From Bacteroidales bacterium Bact_23 (lineage in GTDB: Bacteria; Bacteroidota; Bacteroidia; Bacteroidales; Lentimicrobiaceae): 23,084 bases of DNA. Below the pieces are notes generated by a model. It ran no database searches. It was not told the origin of the DNA and saw nothing but the letters and a program-made list of their open reading frames with translations. The number at the start of each line of letters is the position of its first letter. Position 1 is the first letter of the stretch. Of the stretch, positions 23,050 to 23,084 are shown piece by piece. The translations under genes and the position numbers were made by a program. The stretch is taken from assembly GCA_001603685.1 (NCBI GenBank), contig LUZO01000167.1, positions 1 through 23,084 on the forward strand, read 5' to 3'.

Positions 23050-23084
23050 TTAAATAAGGGAAATTTATGATATCAAAAATCGTT

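Overview
The window looks like a fragment of a chromosome from an anaerobic, fermentative member of the Bacteroidota, probably Bacteroidales-like. The support is the presence of TAnnTTTG-type -7 promoter elements, the lack of strong Shine-Dalgarno sequences, a DUF5916/CBM9-like secreted protein, a split transketolase and a lipoprotein-type MsrB. This placement is an inference from gene types and promoters; no rRNA or marker tree is available here. Bases 1-20 are not biological: they match the Nextera transposase adapter end, so the genomic sequence starts at base 21.

Layout. A large secreted DUF5916 protein (minus strand, 258-2702) diverges from sucC (2941-4140), which stands alone without sucD and ends at a good terminator. 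From 4286 to 16472 almost everything is on the minus strand and concerns H2 metabolism. Read in the direction of transcription there are two units. The upstream unit (16472 to 12912) encodes a compact NuoE-like / NuoF-like / [FeFe]-hydrogenase trimer and ends at an 11-bp hairpin. The downstream unit (12649 to 4286) has ten closely packed genes: DRTGG protein, RsbW-like ATPase, a sensory-type hydrogenase homologue, a second DRTGG protein, a PHP-domain phosphoesterase, a second GHKL ATPase, then hndB, hndC, hndD and, behind an intercistronic hairpin, hndA. It ends at a strong terminator.

How the genes fit together. The hndBCD-A genes make an NAD(P)-linked, probably electron-bifurcating [FeFe] hydrogenase. 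The six genes in front of them look like a regulatory module whose centre is a hydrogenase homologue that keeps the H-cluster ligand cysteines but has Phe at the position of the proton-relay Cys. The upstream trimer is a second, simpler NADH-type hydrogenase that lacks the extra Fe-S domains in its NuoF subunit. Both promoter regions carry palindromes that match the operator of the NADH/NAD+ sensor Rex (TTGTGAA-N4-TTAACAA type): two near-perfect copies at 16532-16549 and 16574-16591, and two adjacent weaker copies at 12745-12779. The two hydrogenases therefore look co-controlled by redox state, with a possible second control layer from the sensory module. No hydrogenase maturation genes (hydE, hydF, hydG) and no rex gene lie in the window.

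Right of this are ordinary genes: truA (plus strand), then a minus-strand unit DUF456 protein / transketolase N-half / transketolase C-half, a plus-strand lipoprotein MsrB, and a minus-strand pair with overlapping ends made of a BadF/BadG-type sugar kinase and a secreted serine hydrolase. I saw no tRNA or rRNA gene, CRISPR array, insertion sequence or phage gene.
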